Shown here: positions 25,543 through 35,707 of the stretch, piece after piece
Position numbering within the stretch: the first letter of the stretch is position 1
Layout of the letters: the number at the start of each line of letters is the position of its first letter
Origin: a marine bacterium B5-7
GTDB lineage: Bacteria; Pseudomonadota; Gammaproteobacteria; Arenicellales; CAJQKF01
Length of the DNA: 56,980 nucleotides
Reading direction: 5' to 3'
NCBI GenBank assembly: GCA_021604525.1
Contig: BQJD01000023.1
Coordinates: 1 to 56,980 of the forward strand
Program-made: the position numbers and the translations under genes
The notes under the pieces: model-generated
The model's input: only the letters and a program-made list of their open reading frames with translations
Databases searched by the model: none
What the model was told of the DNA's origin: nothing

Positions 25543-26720
25543 TATTTACTCCTGTATTCGACCTACCCTGGTGGGGCCTTGTTCTGGTCACCCTGGGCAT
25601 TACCCATATCACGATTGTTTCTGTCACTTTATATTTGCATCGTCACCAGGCACACCGTGCCATGGAGCTTCATCCCGCTGTGGCCCACTTCTTTCGATTC
25701 TGGCTGTGGATAACAACCGGCATGGTCACCCGCGAATGGGTTGCGGTCCATCGAAAGCATCACGCCCGGGTCGAGACGCCTGACGACCCCCACAGCCCCC
25801 AGGTTTACGGAATTTCGCGGGTGTTTTTCAACGGTGTGTCGCTTTATCGAAACTCTGCACGCGATCCTTCCACGCTTGAGCAATTCGGACATGGCACCCC
25901 CGATGACTTCATCGAAAACTTGCTGTACGCGCGTTATCCGTGGTCCGGTAATCTCACCCTGCTCGTCATTAACACTATCCTGTTCGGTCTGATCGCGGGC
26001 CCGCTTATCTGGGGCGTTCAAATGTTGTGGATTCCTCTATGGGCGGCAGGCGTAATCAACGGTGTCGGTCACTGGTTCGGCTATCGAAACTTCGAAACCC
26101 GTGACAGCAGCCGGAATATCGTCCCCTGGGGCATTTTAATCGGCGGAGAAGAGCTGCATAACAATCATCATGCCTACGCTTCATCGGCAAAATTCTCGAA
26201 TAAATGGTACGAGCTTGACATCGGCTGGTTGTATTTAAACGGCTTGTCGATGCTGGGTCTGGCACGAATCAACCGTACCGTTCCCCGGATTCGGGTTGAG
26301 GAAGTCAAATCCCGATGCGATCTTGAAACGGTCAATGCAGTAATCGCGAATCGATTCCAGGTTCTCGCCGATTTCTTCAGCGAAGTGGTCAAACGGGTTT
26401 ATCGGGAAGAACTTAAAGCGCGACGCGGCATGCCGGAACGCAGCCTGATCAAGCGTGCCGTAAAAGCATTGAATCGACCACACGGTACAAATCATACAGC
26501 CACTCACGCTTTCACAGAGTATCTCGACCTTAGTCCACGATTGAAAACAGTCCTCAATATGAAATCAAAGTTGGTTGAGATCTGGGCGTCAGGGCATTCT
26601 TCACCCGAATCCTTGATACAAAAACTGGAAGAATGGTGTGCCCAGGCAGAATCGTCGGGTATTAAGGTGTTAGGCGATTTCTCAACACGCCTGCGCGGCT
26701 ATCGGCTGGTGCCTGCCTGA
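25539..26720 (+). CDS. Membrane fatty acid desaturase (acyl-CoA desaturase, DesA/DesB type)
   Basis: A di-iron integral membrane desaturase that inserts a double bond in acyl chains. The three histidine boxes are HRHQAH (34-39), HRKHH (71-75) and HNNHH (207-211). Hydrophobic segments lie around 10-30, 50-62, 140-162 and 162-178. The length (393) and the extra C-terminal helical region after the third box match the Pseudomonas DesA/DesB type rather than the shorter acyl-lipid form. Coupled to the upstream exported protein by a 4-base overlap, and followed by a strong bidirectional terminator. Confidence 0.94.
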   Translation: MIFTPVFDLPWWGLVLVTLGITHITIVSVTLYLHRHQAHRAMELHPAVAHFFRFWLWITTGMVTREWVAVHRKHHARVETPDDPHSPQVYGISRVFFNGVSLYRNSARDPSTLEQFGHGTPDDFIENLLYARYPWSGNLTLLVINTILFGLIAGPLIWGVQMLWIPLWAAGVINGVGHWFGYRNFETRDSSRNIVPWGILIGGEELHNNHHAYASSAKFSNKWYELDIGWLYLNGLSMLGLARINRTVPRIRVEEVKSRCDLETVNAVIANRFQVLADFFSEVVKRVYREELKARRGMPERSLIKRAVKALNRPHGTNHTATHAFTEYLDLSPRLKTVLNMKSKLVEIWASGHSSPESLIQKLEEWCAQAESSGIKVLGDFSTRLRGYRLVPA

Positions 26721-26744
26721 TCAAAAGGTTCAAAATAGCAGACA

Positions 26745-26777
26745 AATAAAAACGGCCCGAAACGGGCCGTTTTTATT
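26745..26777. terminator. Strong bidirectional terminator between desaturase and rpmG
   Basis: A 15-bp perfect inverted repeat (AATAAAAACGGCCCG at 26745-26759 and its complement at 26763-26777) with a 3-nt AAA loop. Each strand ends in a T-rich tract, so it can stop both the desaturase and the rpmB-rpmG transcripts. Confidence 0.93.
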
Positions 26778-26894
26778 CAGACTTGAGAAGTATTTTCAAC
26801 CTGTCTCAAAATGAGCGAAGGCCGCCAGGACAAGGCAACGGGATCGAGCTGGATGCCTTATCTGGCACTGACACCGTATTCACTTGATCTTGAT

Positions 26895-27050
26895 TTACTT
26901 GATCTTGCCTTCCTTGTAAATCACATGCTTGCGCGCAACCGGATCGAATTTCTTCATCTCCAGCTTTTCCGTCATGGTGCGCTTGTTCTTGGTGGTGGTG
27001 TAAAAGTGGCCCGTTCCGGCGCTTGATATCATTCGGATCTTGTCTCGCAT
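26895..27050 (-). CDS. rpmG: 50S ribosomal protein L33
   Basis: A 51-residue L33, small enough to be missed by length cut-offs. From ATG 27050 it reads [19 protein letters not shown], then [20 protein letters not shown] and ends [12 protein letters not shown], the L33 consensus. It lacks the CxxC pairs of the zinc-binding form. Downstream of rpmB with a gap of about 60 bases, as in E. coli, in the rpmB-rpmG operon. Confidence 0.96.
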   Translation of the reverse strand: MRDKIRMISSAGTGHFYTTTKNKRTMTEKLEMKKFDPVARKHVIYKEGKIK

Positions 27051-27112
27051 CGGGCTTATCTCCTGTTAATTCGGCTAAAGAATACAGTAATTACTGTTAA
27101 CGTTTGTAAGTC

Positions 27113-27349
27113 TCAGACCTTGACGCCGCGAGCGCGGAGTTCGGTCAACACGGTATCGATCCCGCGCTTGTCAATGGTACGCAAACCATTGTTGGACACA
27201 CGCAAACGCACCCAGCGGTTCTCGCTGGCGACCCAGAACTTTCGATAGTGAAGGTTCGGCTTGAAAGTACGACGCGTCTTGTTGTGCGCATGGGAGACAT
27301 TATTACCGGTTACGGTCTTCTTGCCGGTAACCTGGCAAACTCTGGACAT
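27113..27349 (-). CDS. rpmB: 50S ribosomal protein L28
   Basis: L28, 78 residues, the same length as in E. coli. It begins [20 protein letters not shown] and continues with [21 protein letters not shown] and [16 protein letters not shown] 27349 was chosen; an in-frame start three codons upstream has no family support. It is followed by rpmG. Confidence 0.97.
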   Translation of the reverse strand: MSRVCQVTGKKTVTGNNVSHAHNKTRRTFKPNLHYRKFWVASENRWVRLRVSNNGLRTIDKRGIDTVLTELRARGVKV

Positions 27350-27393
27350 GGCGATCACTCCGAAAGGGGTCTGAAACCTGGAAAAGGGCGCGA

Positions 27394-27399
27394 TTTATA
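27394..27399 (-). promoter_or_regulatory. Possible -10 element for rpmB-rpmG
   Basis: TATAAA (27399-27394) on the minus strand lies about 45 bases before the rpmB start, between radC and rpmB. The matching -35 is weak (TGTTCA, 17 nt upstream). Confidence 0.35.
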
Positions 27400-27439
27400 C
27401 CAGAAATCGGCGCGTTTGAACAGCCTGGAGCCGGAAATT

Positions 27440-28114
27440 CTATAGTAATCCACGTTCACTGAGCGATACTGAACCGGCATTGCCAATCACCAGGTGGTCA
27501 AGCAGGCGGATGTCCAGCAGCTTCAACGCCTCCTTTAACTTGCAGGTGACAGATATGTCCGCTTCCGATGGCTCAGCCACACCGGAGGGGTGATTATGCG
27601 CAACAATGACGGCTGAAGCATTGTGGTGTAAAACACGCCTTATCAATTCACGGGGATGCACCGAAGTACTGTCTATGGTTCCTTCAAACAGATTTTCGTA
27701 TGCCAGCACCTGGTGTCGTGTATCCAGAAACACGCAACCGAACACTTCCACTGGCAAATCCCGCAAACGTAGCGTCAGATAATCGGAAGCATCCCGTGGC
27801 GACTTCAACGCAGAGCCCTTGATCAATTGTTCACCGAGATAACGTGTACCCAGTTCTCGAGCCGCATGAATTTGTACACATTTGGCAGCCCCAAGACCGG
27901 CGACCCCGAGCAGCGATTCAATGGGCGCCGATAACAATGCCCGCAAACCACCGTACTCAATCAGCATGTCCCGGGCGATATCAATGGCAGAGCGACCACG
28001 GCTGCCAACACGAATAAATAATGCCAGAAGTTCGGCGTCCGACAGGCTCGACGCGCCCTGCTTGAGAAATTTTTCCCTCGGCTGCTCATCCGAAGGCCAA
28101 TCCTTTATCGACAT
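27440..28114 (-). CDS. radC: RadC family protein (JAB/MPN domain)
   Basis: RadC, 224 residues from ATG 28114, chosen because GGAG lies 6 nt upstream. The N-terminal helix-hairpin-helix region (LLGVAGLGAAKCVQI) precedes the JAB/MPN metal site HNHPSG at about 173-178, with LLDHLVIG downstream. Despite its name the role in DNA repair is not established. It is upstream of rpmB-rpmG and divergent from coaBC, the classical gammaproteobacterial order. Confidence 0.94.
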   Translation of the reverse strand: MSIKDWPSDEQPREKFLKQGASSLSDAELLALFIRVGSRGRSAIDIARDMLIEYGGLRALLSAPIESLLGVAGLGAAKCVQIHAARELGTRYLGEQLIKGSALKSPRDASDYLTLRLRDLPVEVFGCVFLDTRHQVLAYENLFEGTIDSTSVHPRELIRRVLHHNASAVIVAHNHPSGVAEPSEADISVTCKLKEALKLLDIRLLDHLVIGNAGSVSLSERGLL

Positions 28115-28267
28115 GTAACACTCCATTGTTATCCATCCCTGCTGGGAAATACGTGCATCATTGGCGTCACGGATATTATCTTATTGAGTCACTGAACGGC
28201 CATGGGAGTAACAATCTTTGTCGGAATACACTCTATACAAAACTGCTGCGACGGTTAAACTTAAGAA

Positions 28268-29506
28268 ATGCAAAACTTGACGAACAAGAATGTTCTTTTG
28301 GGAGTGACGGGTGGTATCGCGGCCTACAAGGCTGCTGAGTTAAGCCGTCGACTGAGCGACGCAGGCGCGAGGGTCCGCGTGGTCATGACCGAAGCAGCCA
28401 CCGCCTTCATATCGCCGCTGACCATGCAGGCGGTCAGTGGACACCCGGTACGAACCAGGCTGCTTGATAGCGATGCCGAATCGGGTATGGATCACATCGA
28501 ATTGGCCCGCTGGGCTAACGCTATCGTTATTGCACCGGCAACAGCGGATTTTATTGCACGCCTGACCCAAGGATCTGCGGATGACCTGCTGACGACGCTG
28601 TGCCTGGCCAGCGAAGCGCCTGTTCTTCTTGCTCCGGCGATGAACCGGATTATGTGGTCCAAACCCGTCACCCAACGAAACCTCGCGCAATTGATCGCCG
28701 ATGGTATCAAGACTATCGGCCCTGGCGAGGGCTCTCAGGCTTGTGGTGAAACCGGACCGGGACGAATGAGTGAAGCCAGCGATATCGTCGCTGCGCTGGA
28801 AGTCCAACTGGCCGCAAAGCACGATCCACGGGTTGCCGGTCGACACGTATTGATTACCGCCGGACCCACCTTCGAGGCAATCGACCCGGTACGCGGCATT
28901 ACCAATCATTCGTCTGGAAAAATGGGCTATGCGCTGGTTGAAGCGTTTATTGAAGCGGGTTCTCTGGTGACCTTGATATCAGGTCCCACACATCTGCCCC
29001 GCCCCGGTGGCGCACAACGTATCGACGTAACCTCCGCGTGTGACATGCAGGCAGCGGTGAACGAACACATCGCTTCGCAAGATATCTTTATCGGAGTGGC
29101 AGCCGTTGCCGATTACCGACCCGAAAATCTTGGCGCACATAAATTGAAAAAAGGCGCCGAACGAATGACGTTAACCATGGTGCGCAATCCCGACATCCTC
29201 GCCGAGGTAGCCGCGCGTGATAATCGGCCCTTTTGTGTTGGCTTCGCCGCCGAAACGCGCGACGTGGAGAACTATGCCCGCGCCAAGCTTCATTCAAAAC
29301 GCCTCGACCTCATCTGCGCCAATCAGGTTGGCGGCGATTCAGGTGGATTCAATAACGATTTCAACACCCTGCTTGTACTCTCCGGTGACGATGCCGTGAC
29401 CGTCGGTCCAGCCGACAAACGAATCGTCGCAGAGTCAGTATGTCACATCATTGCCGAACACTATGACAAAAAACATCCAGATAAAAATACTCGACCCACG
29501 ACTTGA
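28268..29506 (+). CDS. coaBC: Bifunctional phosphopantothenoylcysteine decarboxylase / synthase
   Basis: A 412-residue fusion for two steps of coenzyme A synthesis. The N-terminal CoaC flavodomain (1-180) has [12 protein letters not shown], the active-site-type [10 protein letters not shown] region and APAMNRIMW. The C-terminal CoaB domain has [20 protein letters not shown] and ADYRP. It forms CMP-activated pantothenoyl-cysteine and then decarboxylates it. The C-terminus overlaps the dut start by 44 bases. Divergent from radC. Confidence 0.96.
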   Translation: MQNLTNKNVLLGVTGGIAAYKAAELSRRLSDAGARVRVVMTEAATAFISPLTMQAVSGHPVRTRLLDSDAESGMDHIELARWANAIVIAPATADFIARLTQGSADDLLTTLCLASEAPVLLAPAMNRIMWSKPVTQRNLAQLIADGIKTIGPGEGSQACGETGPGRMSEASDIVAALEVQLAAKHDPRVAGRHVLITAGPTFEAIDPVRGITNHSSGKMGYALVEAFIEAGSLVTLISGPTHLPRPGGAQRIDVTSACDMQAAVNEHIASQDIFIGVAAVADYRPENLGAHKLKKGAERMTLTMVRNPDILAEVAARDNRPFCVGFAAETRDVENYARAKLHSKRLDLICANQVGGDSGGFNNDFNTLLVLSGDDAVTVGPADKRIVAESVCHIIAEHYDKKHPDKNTRPTT

Positions 29507-29918
29507 ATCAGAATTCGGATTGCCGAGATACGCGACCGACGGATCTGCTGGGCTCGACCTGTATGCCTGCCTCGACGATCCACTGGTATTGCATGCGGGT
29601 GAAACAGCGTTGGTGCCGACAGGAATGGCCCTGCATATTGCTGACCCGAATCTCGCCGCCATGTTGTTACCGCGTTCGGGACTCGGGCATAAGTACGGTA
29701 TTGTGCTCGGCAACCTGGTCGGACTGATTGATTCCGACTACCAGGGCCAGGTGTTCGTGTCCTGTTGGAATCGCGGTCATAACGGCTATGAAATAAGCCC
29801 CGGTGATCGTATTGCGCAAATGGTATTGGTGCCAGTTGTCAGGGCCCAATTTGAGGTGGTCGAATCGTTTGATGAAAGCATTCGCGCAGGTGGCGGCTTT
29901 GGTCATACGGGCAACTGA
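29463..29918 (+). CDS. dut: Deoxyuridine triphosphatase (dUTPase)
   Basis: dUTPase, 151 residues, hydrolyses dUTP to dUMP and PPi, limiting uracil in DNA. Motifs I to V are visible: [45 protein letters not shown] and the C-terminal [11 protein letters not shown] 29463 begins [10 protein letters not shown], as in the family; it lies inside the end of coaBC. Confidence 0.97.
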   Translation: MTKNIQIKILDPRLESEFGLPRYATDGSAGLDLYACLDDPLVLHAGETALVPTGMALHIADPNLAAMLLPRSGLGHKYGIVLGNLVGLIDSDYQGQVFVSCWNRGHNGYEISPGDRIAQMVLVPVVRAQFEVVESFDESIRAGGGFGHTGN

Positions 29919-30006
29919 AACCACCGCGCTGCCAATAGAGCGGCATATAAATGCCAAATACGTTAAGGTTTAAGTCTGATACTTAACCTTTATGCGGTTT
30001 GTCTTA

Positions 30007-30034
30007 TATAATAAATACTGATCCATCCTATAAT
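30007..30034 (+). promoter_or_regulatory. Two TATAAT -10-like boxes upstream of sucA
   Basis: TATAAT occurs at 30007-30012 and at 30029-30034, 85 and 63 bases before sucA. Neither has a good -35. A 10-bp bulged hairpin (29965-29990), possibly the dut transcript end, lies just upstream but has no T tract. Confidence 0.4.
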
Positions 30035-30096
30035 TTTATGTTGATTGCCGATCAAAAAACCCTGCCTGAATACCAGCAGATAACGATACAAACGCA

Positions 30097-32946
30097 ATGA
30101 CCAAAGAGCATACCGATTCGTTGCCATCAGCAACGCTCTCATCTTTATCCGCGGGTAACCTTCCTTATGTGGAAGATATCTATCGGCAATACCTCGAAGA
30201 CCCGAATTCAGTCGACGAGGCCTGGGCCAGCGCATTCAAGGCACTTGCCAAACAGGTATCATCGGACGACGCTGCCGGTACCAATACCGAACATGTTCTC
30301 ATGGGCTCGGAAAAGTGGACGGCCAGTGTCGCCAAGCGTCAGTCAGGTGTTCTGCGACTGATCAACGCCTATCGGTCCCGTGGCCATCAGGCGGCCTCCA
30401 TCGATCCAATTGGCGTCATGGAACAGGAACCGCTGACCGATATCACTCTCGCCGCCAACGGATTGACCGAAGCAGATCTGGACACGGTATTCGACACCGG
30501 TTCTCTGGCCGCGGCTGACCGTCTGAGCCTGCGCGATATCATCAGTCTGTGTGAGGAAGTCTACTGTTCATCAGTCGGCATCGAATACATGTACCTCACC
30601 AACACCGAGGAAAAACGATGGATCCAGGCGCGTGTCGAGCGAATTCCCGCACGCCTCGTGCCCGATAACGAGACCCGTAAACATATCCTCGAGCGGATTA
30701 CCGCCGCGGAAGGCCTCGAGAAATATTTGCACACCAAGTATGTCGGCCAGAAAAGATTTTCCCTGGAAGGTGGCGAGAGTCTGATTCCAATGCTATCGGA
30801 ACTAATTCAGCGTTCCGGTTCAGGTGGCGTCAAGGAAGTCGTTATCGGCATGGCCCATCGTGGCCGACTCAATGTGCTGGTCAATATTCTCGGCAAGTCG
30901 CCCAAAGAACTTTTCGGTGAGTTTGAAGGTGTCAACGCCGGCGATCATGACGATATGGATTCCGGCGACGTAAAGTATCACCAGGGATTTTCGTCCGACA
31001 TCATGACGCCCGGTGGTGCGATTCACCTTGCCATGTCATTCAATCCGTCACATCTTGAGATTATCGATGCGGTCGTCGAGGGCTCGGTGCGCGCCCGCCA
31101 ACACCGCCGCAAGGACATAAGCCGCAACCAGGTCATTCCCATCCTGTTACACGGCGATGCCGCGTTTGCAGGTCAGGGCGTGGTAATGGAGACGCTCAAC
31201 ATGTCCCAGGCGCGAGGCTACTCCACTGGCGGAACAGTCCATATCGTCATCAACAATCAGATCGGCTTTACGACCAGCAACCGCGCCGACGCTCGTTCAA
31301 CAATGTATTGCACCGAAGTTGCCAAAATGGTTCAGGCGCCAATATTTCATGTCAACGGCGACGACCCGGACGCCGTATTTGTAGTTACCCAGATGGCGTT
31401 GGACTATCGTATGGAGTACAACAAGGATGTTGTGATCGATCTGGTTTGCTATCGTCGCCTCGGTCATAACGAAGCGGACGAGCCAAGTGTCACCCAGCCG
31501 TTCATGTACAAGCAGATAAAGAAGCACCCGACCACTCGGCAGATCTATGCCGACAAACTGGTTAAGGAAGGTGTCATTGATGCTGACAAACCAGACGTGA
31601 TTGCAAAGGAATACCGCGAAGCACTTGATGACGGTCGAATAGTTGCCGGACAAATCTTCGATCCTAACAAGGTCAAGGCGATGGTCAACTGGCGGCCATA
31701 CATCGACGCGCTATGGACTGAAGACACTGACACACATTTGTCGCTTGAGCGAATTCAGGATCTCAATAAGCGTCTGACGACCTTCCCGCAAGGTTTCGAG
31801 CTCCATGCACGGGTAAAGAAAATAGTAAACGACCGCATCAAGATGACGGCGGGTGAGATCCCGATGGATTGGGGATTCGCCGAGACCATGGCCTATGCGG
31901 CCCTGGTGGAGGATGGCTATACAGTGCGCCTGTCCGGTCAGGACAGCGGCCGCGGCACCTTTTTTCATCGACATGCGACCATTCACAATCAGGCCAACAA
32001 CGAGACACTGGTGCCGCTTCGCGACATTGGCAAAGATCCGAATCAGTTTCTGGTCATTAACTCGCTACTGTCTGAAGAAGCCGTGCTCGGTTTTGAATAC
32101 GGTTATGCCACAACCGATCCGGATACGCTGGTTGTCTGGGAGGCTCAATTCGGCGACTTTGCCAACGGCGCGCAAGTGGTAATCGATCAATTTATCTCAA
32201 GCGGCGAAGCCAAGTGGCGGCGACTTTGCGGGTTGGTCATGCTGCTGCCCCACGGCTATGAAGGTCAGGGACCGGAGCATTCCTCAGCACGCCTGGAACG
32301 CTTCCTGCAGTTGTGTGCGGAACACAATATGCAGGTCTGCATGCCCACCACCCCGGCGCAGATGTTTCACATGTTGCGACGACAGATGATGCGCAAGCTG
32401 CGGCGACCCCTGGTAGTCATGTCTCCCAAGAGCCTTCTGCGGCACAAGCTGTCTGTTTCGACGCTTCAAGACCTGACAGATGGTCACTTCCAGACTGTCA
32501 TAGATGAAATTCAGGATATCCCCAAAGAACGCGTCGAACGCGTCATCCTGTGTAGCGGTAAAGTCTATTTCGAGCTCCATGAAGAACGCATCAGTCGGGA
32601 ACAGTTCAACACCGCGCTTGTTCGCGTCGAACAGCTCCACCCGTTCCCGAAGGAGCGTCTTACCGAGATTCTCGCCAACTATAAAAATGCCAATACCGTT
32701 GTATGGTGTCAGGAAGAACCCAAAAACCAGGGCTCGTGGTATCAGATATCACATCACCTGAAGGACTGCCTGTCACCATGGCAGACACGTTACTATGCCG
32801 GTCGCGAAGCATCAGCAGCGCCTGCTGTCGGCTTTTACAAGCTGCATCTGGATCAAACTGCCCGATTCCTGGAGCAGGCATTTACCCTAACCGACGCTAG
32901 CGCGGTCCAGTCGATGGAGAAAAAGGTCGCATCCAATGCCCAGTGA
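30097..32946 (+). CDS. sucA: 2-oxoglutarate dehydrogenase E1 component
   Basis: The 949-residue thiamine-diphosphate E1 subunit, which decarboxylates 2-oxoglutarate in the TCA cycle. The N-terminus has the E1-binding motif [20 protein letters not shown]; the ThDP site includes [22 protein letters not shown]...N and the following [12 protein letters not shown]; the C-terminal transketolase-like domain includes GTFFHRHA and [21 protein letters not shown]. Length is near E. coli SucA (933). It overlaps sucB by 11 bases. It is not preceded by sdh genes here but follows dut. Confidence 0.97.
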   Translation: MTKEHTDSLPSATLSSLSAGNLPYVEDIYRQYLEDPNSVDEAWASAFKALAKQVSSDDAAGTNTEHVLMGSEKWTASVAKRQSGVLRLINAYRSRGHQAASIDPIGVMEQEPLTDITLAANGLTEADLDTVFDTGSLAAADRLSLRDIISLCEEVYCSSVGIEYMYLTNTEEKRWIQARVERIPARLVPDNETRKHILERITAAEGLEKYLHTKYVGQKRFSLEGGESLIPMLSELIQRSGSGGVKEVVIGMAHRGRLNVLVNILGKSPKELFGEFEGVNAGDHDDMDSGDVKYHQGFSSDIMTPGGAIHLAMSFNPSHLEIIDAVVEGSVRARQHRRKDISRNQVIPILLHGDAAFAGQGVVMETLNMSQARGYSTGGTVHIVINNQIGFTTSNRADARSTMYCTEVAKMVQAPIFHVNGDDPDAVFVVTQMALDYRMEYNKDVVIDLVCYRRLGHNEADEPSVTQPFMYKQIKKHPTTRQIYADKLVKEGVIDADKPDVIAKEYREALDDGRIVAGQIFDPNKVKAMVNWRPYIDALWTEDTDTHLSLERIQDLNKRLTTFPQGFELHARVKKIVNDRIKMTAGEIPMDWGFAETMAYAALVEDGYTVRLSGQDSGRGTFFHRHATIHNQANNETLVPLRDIGKDPNQFLVINSLLSEEAVLGFEYGYATTDPDTLVVWEAQFGDFANGAQVVIDQFISSGEAKWRRLCGLVMLLPHGYEGQGPEHSSARLERFLQLCAEHNMQVCMPTTPAQMFHMLRRQMMRKLRRPLVVMSPKSLLRHKLSVSTLQDLTDGHFQTVIDEIQDIPKERVERVILCSGKVYFELHEERISREQFNTALVRVEQLHPFPKERLTEILANYKNANTVVWCQEEPKNQGSWYQISHHLKDCLSPWQTRYYAGREASAAPAVGFYKLHLDQTARFLEQAFTLTDASAVQSMEKKVASNAQ

Positions 32947-34186
32947 AATTAAAGTTCCTACCCTGCCAGAATCGGTTTCTGAAGCCACCGTCCTCGAATG
33001 GCATAAAAAAGAAGGCGATTTTGTTCGTCGAGATGAGACTCTCGTCGATATAGAAACCGAAAAGGTGGTTTTGGAAGTGCCAAGCCCTCAGGACGGCATA
33101 CTTGGCGCGCTTAAGCACGACGCTGGCGATACTGTTCAGGAAGGCGATCTGCTTGCCAAAATCGAAGACGGCGACGCGCCAGCCGATGGCGAATCCTCAC
33201 CTGAGGACTCGGCACCCAGTCAAAATGATTCCAGTAGCGATTCAGGTGACCGTGATCGCCACGGCCCGGCGGTTCGTGCTCTGCTTGATGAACATGATAT
33301 TGATCCATCGAAAATCAGTGGAACGGGCAAGGATGGCCGAATAATCAAGGAAGATGTACAAAATTATCTGAAATCTGCCAAACAGACTGCGCCAGCCGCG
33401 ACATCAGCGCCCAAACCGGACACCGCGCCCAAGGCAGCCAGTGACGCGAAACCACAGCCGCTGCCGTCCATTACCGGCGGGCGCGATCGCGAAGAAACCC
33501 GAAATGCAATGTCGCGGATTCGCCAGACCATCGCCAAACGCCTGGTCAAGGCACAGCAGACTGCCGCCATGCTCACCACCTTCAACGAGGTCGACATGAC
33601 AACGGTGATGGCGATGCGCAATCAATACAAAAAGGATTTCGAAGAAAGTCACGGCGCCAGACTCGGCTTCATGTCGTTTTTCGTCAAGGCTGTGGCAGCA
33701 GCACTGACGCGTTTTCCGATGGTAAATGCGTTTATCGACGGCACCGATGTGGTGCAACATAATTATGCTGATATCGGTATTGCCGTATCGTCGCCCCGTG
33801 GCCTGCTGGTACCGATTCTGCGTGATGCAGATCTTAAAAGCTTTGCAAGAATCGAGGCGGAGATCAGCGATTTTGGCGCGCGCGCCAAGAAAGCCGCCAT
33901 AACTATGGAAGAACTTACTGGTGGAACTTTCACAATCACCAATGGTGGCGTATTCGGATCGCTTTTATCGACGCCCATTTTGAATCCGCCGCAAAGCGCA
34001 ATCCTCGGCATGCACAAGATCCAGGAACGGCCCATGGCCGAAAATGGCGAAGTAGTGATCCGACCGATGATGTATCTGGCCCTGTCGTACGATCATCGTA
34101 TCGTCGATGGCAAGGAAGCAGTGCAGTTTCTGGTCAATATCAAGCAAGCCGTCGAAGATCCGTCCCGTTTGCTGCTGGAACTGTAG
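32936..34186 (+). CDS. sucB: Dihydrolipoamide succinyltransferase, E2 of 2-oxoglutarate dehydrogenase
   Basis: E2, 416 residues, forms the 24-mer core and transfers the succinyl group to CoA. There is one lipoyl domain with Lys43 (ETEKVVLEV), an Ala/Pro/Asp-rich linker, a peripheral-subunit-binding domain ([20 protein letters not shown] near 105-125) and the catalytic domain ending [16 protein letters not shown], with the active His and Asp. Overlaps sucA by 11 bases; lpdA follows 87 bases later. Confidence 0.97.
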   Translation: MPSEIKVPTLPESVSEATVLEWHKKEGDFVRRDETLVDIETEKVVLEVPSPQDGILGALKHDAGDTVQEGDLLAKIEDGDAPADGESSPEDSAPSQNDSSSDSGDRDRHGPAVRALLDEHDIDPSKISGTGKDGRIIKEDVQNYLKSAKQTAPAATSAPKPDTAPKAASDAKPQPLPSITGGRDREETRNAMSRIRQTIAKRLVKAQQTAAMLTTFNEVDMTTVMAMRNQYKKDFEESHGARLGFMSFFVKAVAAALTRFPMVNAFIDGTDVVQHNYADIGIAVSSPRGLLVPILRDADLKSFARIEAEISDFGARAKKAAITMEELTGGTFTITNGGVFGSLLSTPILNPPQSAILGMHKIQERPMAENGEVVIRPMMYLALSYDHRIVDGKEAVQFLVNIKQAVEDPSRLLLEL

Positions 34187-34273
34187 CGGCGGACTTCGGA
34201 GTCTCATCCACTACGTCCACGACTGATATAGGCGGGTTGTTCAACTCGCGTGCAATACCCATGGAACGAAAAC

Positions 34274-35701
34274 ATGTCTGATCAATACGATATCGTTATC
34301 ATCGGCGGCGGCCCGGGTGGTTATGTCGCCGCCATTCGTGCAGCGCAACTCGGCCTGAAAACAGCCTGCATCGATAGTACCCGTAATGCCGAAGGCAAAG
34401 GCAGTCCAGGCGGTACCTGTCTGAATGTCGGCTGTATTCCTTCCAAGGCGTTGCTCGATTCTTCCGAACGCTACGAGTCCACTCGTATCGGCTTATCTGC
34501 CCATGGCATAGAAGTATCTGAAGTCACGTTGAGAATTGATGAAATGCTGGCCCGCAAGGACCGTATCGTCAACGAGTTGACCAGCGGAATCGGCATGCTG
34601 TTCAAGGCCAACGGCATTGATTACATCAACGGGCACGGAACCCTACACGCAGATCACAGCATAAGCATCGCATTTGAAGGCGACGATAAATCAAAAACGA
34701 TCAAGGCAAAACACATCATCCTCGCCAGTGGATCCGAACCGACACCGCTACCACCCGTGCCTTTTGACAACGAAGTGGTGGTCGATTCAACCGGTGCACT
34801 CGCTTTCAGTGAAGTTCCCACGCGACTCGGAGTGATTGGCGCTGGCGTCATCGGGCTGGAACTCGGTAGTGTCTGGAGGCGTCTTGGATCAGAGGTCACC
34901 GTACTTGAAGCACTCAAGGATTTTCTGCCGGCGGCTGACAAGAACGTATCCCGCGACGCACTTCGACAATTCAAGAAGCAAGGTCTCGATATCAAACTCG
35001 GTGCAAAGGTTACCTCGGCTGAAGTGAAAAAGGGCAAGTGTTTTGTCGAGTACGAAAGCGGCGATGAGAAACAGTCTGTTGAATTTGATCGGCTAATTGT
35101 CGCCATCGGCCGGCGCCCGTTTACCGATCAGTTATTTGATGATGACACCGGCATTAAAAAGGACAAACGCGGCTTTATCCAGATTGATGAAAATAATCTG
35201 ACTGCCATGAAGAATGTGTATGCAGTCGGCGATGTGGTTACCGGACCCATGCTGGCACACAAGGCTTCTGAAGAAGGCGTTGCAGTTGCCGAGCGTATTG
35301 CCGGGCACAAGGCACATGTAGACTTCAACACGGTTCCGTGGGTTATCTATACCCATCCCGAGATTGCCTGGGTCGGTCAGACCGAACAGCAACTCAAGGA
35401 ATCCAGTACGCCGATCAAGACTGGCATGTTTTCATTCGCAGCCACAGGTCGAGCCAAGGCGATGAACGAGACTGGCGGGTTCGTCAAAATTATCGCTCAT
35501 GAAACCACCGACCAAATTCTGGGTGTGCATATCGTTGGGCCACATGCATCGGAACTCATTGCCGAAGCTGTACTGGCAATGGAATATCGAGCAAGTTCAG
35601 AAGACCTCGCACGAACGATCCACGCCCACCCGACGCTCTCGGAAGCGGTACACGAAGCCGCCCTGGCCGTCACCAAACGCGCTATTCATAAGGCAAACTG
35701 A
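34274..35701 (+). CDS. lpdA: Dihydrolipoyl dehydrogenase (E3)
   Basis: E3, 475 residues from ATG 34274, reoxidises dihydrolipoamide with FAD and NAD. DIVIIGGGPGGYVAAIRA is the FAD turn, GGTCLNVGCIPSKAL holds the redox pair Cys49/Cys54, GVIGAGVIGLELGS is the NAD turn, and HAHPTLSEAVHEA carries the active-site His-Glu pair. An earlier in-frame ATG (34250) adds eight unrelated residues. Third gene of sucAB-lpdA; the next gene starts 6 bases after the stop. Confidence 0.97.
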   Translation: MSDQYDIVIIGGGPGGYVAAIRAAQLGLKTACIDSTRNAEGKGSPGGTCLNVGCIPSKALLDSSERYESTRIGLSAHGIEVSEVTLRIDEMLARKDRIVNELTSGIGMLFKANGIDYINGHGTLHADHSISIAFEGDDKSKTIKAKHIILASGSEPTPLPPVPFDNEVVVDSTGALAFSEVPTRLGVIGAGVIGLELGSVWRRLGSEVTVLEALKDFLPAADKNVSRDALRQFKKQGLDIKLGAKVTSAEVKKGKCFVEYESGDEKQSVEFDRLIVAIGRRPFTDQLFDDDTGIKKDKRGFIQIDENNLTAMKNVYAVGDVVTGPMLAHKASEEGVAVAERIAGHKAHVDFNTVPWVIYTHPEIAWVGQTEQQLKESSTPIKTGMFSFAATGRAKAMNETGGFVKIIAHETTDQILGVHIVGPHASELIAEAVLAMEYRASSEDLARTIHAHPTLSEAVHEAALAVTKRAIHKAN

Positions 35702-35707
35702 CACGCC

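Noticed and set aside
26811-27026. Plus-strand open frame of 71 codons
   Set aside because: It lies antisense to rpmG, whose 51-residue product is unmistakable on the minus strand.
29965-29990. dut terminator
   Set aside because: The hairpin has a bulge and no T tract, so I do not list it as a terminator.
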